Source: Manduca sexta
Taxonomy: Eukaryota > Arthropoda > Insecta > Lepidoptera > Sphingidae
Length of the DNA stretch: 64,000 nucleotides
Reading direction: 5' to 3'
NCBI RefSeq assembly: GCF_014839805.1
Contig: NC_051141.1
Coordinates: forward strand, 7,634,777-7,698,776
Positions 63,101 through 64,000 of this stretch are shown here, piece after piece. The notes beneath the pieces were generated by a model. The model had not been told where the DNA came from. It ran no database searches and worked only from the letters and a program-made list of their open reading frames with translations. Numbering within the stretch: the stretch's first letter is position 1; every line of letters starts with the position of its first letter. The translations under genes and the position numbers were made by a program.

Positions 63101-64000
63101 GACCTAATTTAATTTTGAAATGTTACCTTGGTTACTTTACAAATAATATTTCATGCGTATTTCCAGAAGCATGCCTCTATGATTAACCGCCAATTGCAAT
63201 TGGCGATTCTAATAGCTTTTTTGTCTGTCTCAAAAATGGACCAATCAGAACAAATTTTTTTTTGAATGCTTACAAATGTTGTTATTTTGATTTGTTCATT
63301 CTTTGAAACGGATTGAAGATTGAGGTTGTGATCGTTTTATTTACACAACCTTAAACCAGTGAATAATGTAGAGTAAAAATATTATATCTGTAAGATATAT
63401 GAACATTAATTCAATAGTCACGAACACAGGCTAAGCAACATACAAATTAAAAAAGTAGGATTACTAAATATGACAATGAAATAACATAGGACACGTACAA
63501 AACTACCAATATATACGTATATTAATATTAAATGTTTGCGTTTTTGTATCTTTTCTGGCTCGAAGTACTCAGATTTTTTCGTTGGTGGTGCAATTAATTC
63601 GCCTCCAGGTTCATTCACACATTTTTTTTACTGCACGCAATCATTTTTTGCGTCAAAATTTAATTGGAGGGATGTCGTTCGGTTGCAAAATATTGGCCAG
63701 ACTAGTGTCGTGCATGTCTCTTAAAAAAAAGAATTATACCAGTTTTCTATTAACCCAAAAACTGTCAAATTTCGGTACTTCATGCCCATCGAAAAAATAT
63801 TGAGTAATAAATAAATTGCTTTAATTAATAAAAACGGAGGGTGCCTTGCGTTTATTTAAAGCATAAATCAAGACCATTCTAATCCCTTATGATTCGTTCG
63901 TCTATTCACTTTTATTTTAACGGAAGAAATATTCTTTACAAAATAATAGAGGATGCTCAGTGCTCACACCTTCTCCTATATGAAAAGCCTTTCCCGGTAT
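60161..64000 (+). other. GluRI intron 4, left part
   Basis: It starts with the GTGAGT donor of exon 4 and runs off the window. I see no exon continuing the receptor, and no repeat I can name. A perfect 18-bp palindrome (CGCCAATTGCAATTGGCG) lies at 63188-63205. A moderately GC-rich patch lies at 62750-63090. Several short open frames here are below what I would call coding. Confidence 0.7.

Noticed and set aside
60161..64000. Search for exon 5 of the receptor
   Set aside because: No segment with an AG acceptor followed by the expected helix residues was found; the exon probably lies beyond the window.

Overview
The window is a piece of an insect nuclear genome, almost certainly a moth or butterfly. 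It is AT-rich. It has one split gene with tiny exons and very long GT-AG introns, and its non-coding DNA is full of interspersed repeats of lepidopteran type: tRNA-derived SINEs, LINE 3' ends, short inverted-repeat elements and a Penelope-like palindromic element. The order is inferred from the repeat repertoire and the codon-level match of the gene; no species can be named.

The only gene I can support runs on the + strand from 17764 to beyond the right edge. It is the 5' part of an AMPA-type ionotropic glutamate receptor subunit (Drosophila GluRIA/GluRIB family). Four coding exons are visible: 17764-17866 (signal peptide), 42104-42256, 52866-52993 and 60031-60160. They join in frame (phases 1, 1, 0, 1) into 171 codons plus one base. 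These encode the secretion signal and the first part of the extracellular amino-terminal domain. The ligand-binding domain, the pore and the C-terminus lie to the right of base 64000. The introns measure 24,237, 10,609 and 7,037 bases, and the fourth is at least 3,840 bases.

Region by region: 1-17.2 kb is upstream intergenic DNA with two decayed LINE fragments (1335-1803 and 15868-16407, both minus), a TIR element in a GC-rich patch (9.4-9.9 kb), the 'CCGGCCAAGTGCGAGTC' repeat (12.8 kb) and a Penelope-like inverted element with a 14-bp target duplication (14.9-15.25 kb). 17.2-17.76 kb is GC-rich and is the likely promoter and 5' leader. Intron 1 (17.9-42.1 kb) carries most of the repeats, including a back-to-back cluster at 32.48-33.54 kb. 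Intron 2 (42.3-52.9 kb) has three SINE copies, one with a perfect 23-bp fold-back and one interrupted by another retroelement. Intron 3 (53-60 kb) has a large dispersed repeat, a SINE and a perfect 31-bp hairpin at 57741-57817. Intron 4 (from 60161) shows almost nothing recognisable.

No rRNA, genuine tRNA, CRISPR array or prokaryote-style operon is present. I found no convincing new multi-gene system. The observations most worth a second look are the 31-bp perfect hairpin, the palindromic Penelope-like element with a possible hammerhead-like motif, and the nested or folded-back SINE copies.
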